A stretch of 14,843 nucleotides of DNA. Origin: an uncultured Zetaproteobacteria bacterium (GTDB lineage Bacteria; Pseudomonadota; Zetaproteobacteria; Mariprofundales; Mariprofundaceae). The stretch lies in contig CAJXNE010000032.1 of assembly GCA_913056285.1 (NCBI GenBank), forward strand, positions 1 through 14,843, read 5' to 3'. The translations under genes were made by a program, and so were the position numbers. Positions within the stretch are counted from its first letter, which is position 1, and every line of letters starts with the position of its first letter. The notes beneath the pieces were generated by a model. The model saw only the letters and a list, made by a program, of their open reading frames with translations, was not told the DNA's origin and made no database searches. Positions 13,382-14,843 of the stretch are shown here, in pieces.

Positions 13382-13641
13382 AAAAAGCCTGCCATTATGC
13401 CAGCCGACTGGCATCCGATAGCCTTGACCGTCCGCTGACCCTTTGGGAACGGATCAGGCTGAAATTGCATTTATCAATGTGCACGAACTGCCAAAATTGT
13501 GATAGTAATTTGAAACTGATGCGTCAAATCAATGATTTGATGAGAACCAATGATTACGGACAAATTCGTTTATCAAAACAACAGCAGGCTCATCTACATG
13601 AAGCGCTGGACAACGAGGAAACATCGGCGGTGCAGGAGTAG
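13378..13641 (+). CDS. Small zinc-finger anti-sigma factor (zf-HC2 type)
   Basis: The 87-residue protein has the ZAS pattern H31-x3-C35-x2-C38 in LHLSMCTNCQNC, with C5 as a possible fourth ligand, and the typical ASRLASDSLDRPLTLWERIRLKLH lead-in. Such proteins hold their ECF sigma factor inactive and, in ZAS members, may release it on oxidation or metal loss. There is no transmembrane helix, so it is cytoplasmic, unlike RseA-like anti-sigmas. The last 45 residues are polar and uncharacterised. It starts within the sigma gene (ATGA) and ends only 5 bp from the stop of the converging TolB-like gene. Confidence 0.82.
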   Translation: MKKACHYASRLASDSLDRPLTLWERIRLKLHLSMCTNCQNCDSNLKLMRQINDLMRTNDYGQIRLSKQQQAHLHEALDNEETSAVQE

Positions 13642-13646
13642 CCGGT

Positions 13647-14735
13647 TTAACTAACCTTGGCCGGCAGTTCTACGCTCCAGATATGAAATCCTTTGACCCA
13701 CCCCCGCACCTGGTGCAAGCGGCTGTTTTCTTTGCCCACCTTACGGTCTGAATGGAAATAAACCCTGCCGTTCCCTGCTATGGCTGGAGCGCCGTCTCTG
13801 GCGTTATCCCGAGTCAAACGGGTCAGTCCACGACCATCGTGATCGATCAGCCAGATATCCCAGTTCACCCGGCCTGATTGCCTGTCTTTATCAGGATGGT
13901 TCAGTGCACGCTGTTTCGCGCGGTTTGAAGTAAAAGCAATCCACTTACCATCCGGACTCCACGTTGGCTGCACATCAATATGATGACCTTCAGTCAGTTG
14001 AATCAGCCCTGTGCCATCCACATTCATCATAAACAAATGCCAGTATCGATCTTCCTGCATGGTAAATACCAGCCGTTTACCATCCGGAGACAATGCAGGA
14101 TTTGTGCCCGATGCCAGTTCCTGTTCGGCGCCATTTTCGCTAATCCGAACCAGATTCGACTGTTTCCCGCGAACCTGCCAGTTATTGAAATCAACACCCA
14201 TCCGCTTATGAGCTGCCGCCATGGCTCTTTTCGGAGCCAGCCGCAGCCGCACCGCAATCACATTGCCCTCGCCTAGCACAATCGGGCTTCTTATCTCACC
14301 ATCAAGCCGTTTATAGCGCCTGATCACGCCACCGTTTACCGGCTTTTCCCATAAACCGAGACTGTCAGCCCGATACGACAGAAATGTCACGGTATCGTTA
14401 CCAAACCATGCTATCGAATCGAGCACCAGAGGGTCATTTTCACTGACCAGATTGACCGGATCACCGTTTTCAATCAAACGCTGCGTCACTACCTGTTTTC
14501 GACCTTTTCCGGAAACGACCAGCAGATGCTTTCCATCCGGAGATATGCGGGGGTACATTTCTGATTCTCCCGGTTCCAGCGTGAGCAAACCTGCTGAATC
14601 CGTCGAAGTTGAATCAACAGTTGACTCTGCTGAAGATGACGCCGCATCCTGCAGCCAGTCCATTAAATCCTGCGCTTGCAAAGCTGGTATAAAAGCCAGC
14701 ACTGCTACCGTCAGCCATAAAACCCTGCGCATCAT
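13647..14735 (-). CDS. Exported TolB-like PD40 beta-propeller protein
   Basis: The 362-residue protein begins with a signal peptide (MMRR, then a hydrophobic core LWLTVAVLAFIPA, with likely cleavage after ALQA at residue 21), followed by a Ser/Thr-rich stretch (32-50). At least three PD40-type blades are visible: YPRISPDGKHLLVV (61-74), NPALSPDGKRLVF (212-224) and PTWSPDGKWIAFTSNRAK (257-274), plus APAIAGNGRVYFHSDRK (316-332). This resembles TolB and the propeller domains of exported proteases, but it lacks the TolB N-terminal domain and there is no tol-pal gene nearby, so it is not called tolB. Periplasmic or secreted location is inferred; binding of a protein or glycan is likely for the fold. 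Two adjacent ATGs exist; 14735 is used, with a weak AGG upstream. It converges on the sigma/anti-sigma pair. Confidence 0.8.
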   Translation of the reverse strand: MMRRVLWLTVAVLAFIPALQAQDLMDWLQDAASSSAESTVDSTSTDSAGLLTLEPGESEMYPRISPDGKHLLVVSGKGRKQVVTQRLIENGDPVNLVSENDPLVLDSIAWFGNDTVTFLSYRADSLGLWEKPVNGGVIRRYKRLDGEIRSPIVLGEGNVIAVRLRLAPKRAMAAAHKRMGVDFNNWQVRGKQSNLVRISENGAEQELASGTNPALSPDGKRLVFTMQEDRYWHLFMMNVDGTGLIQLTEGHHIDVQPTWSPDGKWIAFTSNRAKQRALNHPDKDRQSGRVNWDIWLIDHDGRGLTRLTRDNARDGAPAIAGNGRVYFHSDRKVGKENSRLHQVRGWVKGFHIWSVELPAKVS

Positions 14736-14789
14736 AACAGCCTGCTCATTGCGTTTGTTTGCTCAATTTGTCCGCTTCAGCATTTCGAC

Positions 14790-14804
14790 TTACAACTATT
14801 GTAA
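14790..14804. promoter_or_regulatory. Palindrome upstream of the TolB-like gene
   Basis: TTACAA and TTGTAA pair perfectly round CTA, 55 bp upstream of the TolB-like start on its promoter side. It has the size of a repressor operator; no convincing -35/-10 pair was found beside it. The rest of 14736-14843 shows nothing else. Confidence 0.35.
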
Positions 14805-14843
14805 CTTGAGCTGCCAGATATTCCAGCCAGAGGACGTAGAAGT

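Overview
The window reads as ordinary Proteobacterial chromosome at roughly 50% GC, densely coded, with one mobile-element scar. Housekeeping genes (rdgC, recQ, a TatD hydrolase, clpS, clpA, trmO, murI) sit beside lineage-flavoured genes: a CbbY-like phosphatase, two SPOR proteins, a Rho-N/cysteine mini-protein and an ECF sigma factor with its anti-sigma. The CbbY-like protein hints at an autotroph that uses Rubisco. A Zetaproteobacterium or a gamma/betaproteobacterial autotroph would fit, but the species cannot be fixed from sequence alone.

Layout. (1) 1-2428: the N-terminal half of rdgC (minus, cut by the window edge) diverges from recQ (plus). Their shared 151-bp gap carries a perfect DnaA box just before the recQ start. 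(2) 2429-2966: a 538-bp gap between two stop codons. It contains hairpins, a 120-bp segment of about 25% GC and a tight cluster of DnaA-box-like 9-mers, which resembles a replication origin. (3) 2967-4511: a two-gene minus-strand unit, cbbY-like then tatD-like. (4) 4571-10411: clpS from a promoter that should make a nearly leaderless mRNA, then clpA, trmO and two tandem SPOR-domain membrane proteins, with overlapping or close junctions, ending at a strong hairpin. (5) 10447-11580: the Rho-N-like mini-gene and murI, both minus strand. (6) 11595-12546: a Y1/HUH (REP-associated type) transposase gene bounded by 24-bp inverted repeats, with two extra end-copies stacked on one side. It sits 14 bp upstream of the murI start codon. 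(7) 12622-12753: a decayed N-terminal fragment of an integron-type tyrosine recombinase. (8) 12812-13641: ECF sigma factor overlapping a small zinc-binding anti-sigma. (9) 13647-14735: a secreted TolB-like beta-propeller protein converging on the anti-sigma gene.

How the genes relate. RdgC and RecQ both act on recombination intermediates. ClpS delivers N-degron substrates to the ClpA unfoldase, which feeds ClpP (not in this window). TrmO modifies tRNA, and the SPOR proteins probably act at the division septum; their link to ClpA is only positional. The most promising items are the origin-like gap, the paired SPOR proteins with a shared short cytoplasmic motif, the asymmetric transposase element at murI, and the integrase relic.
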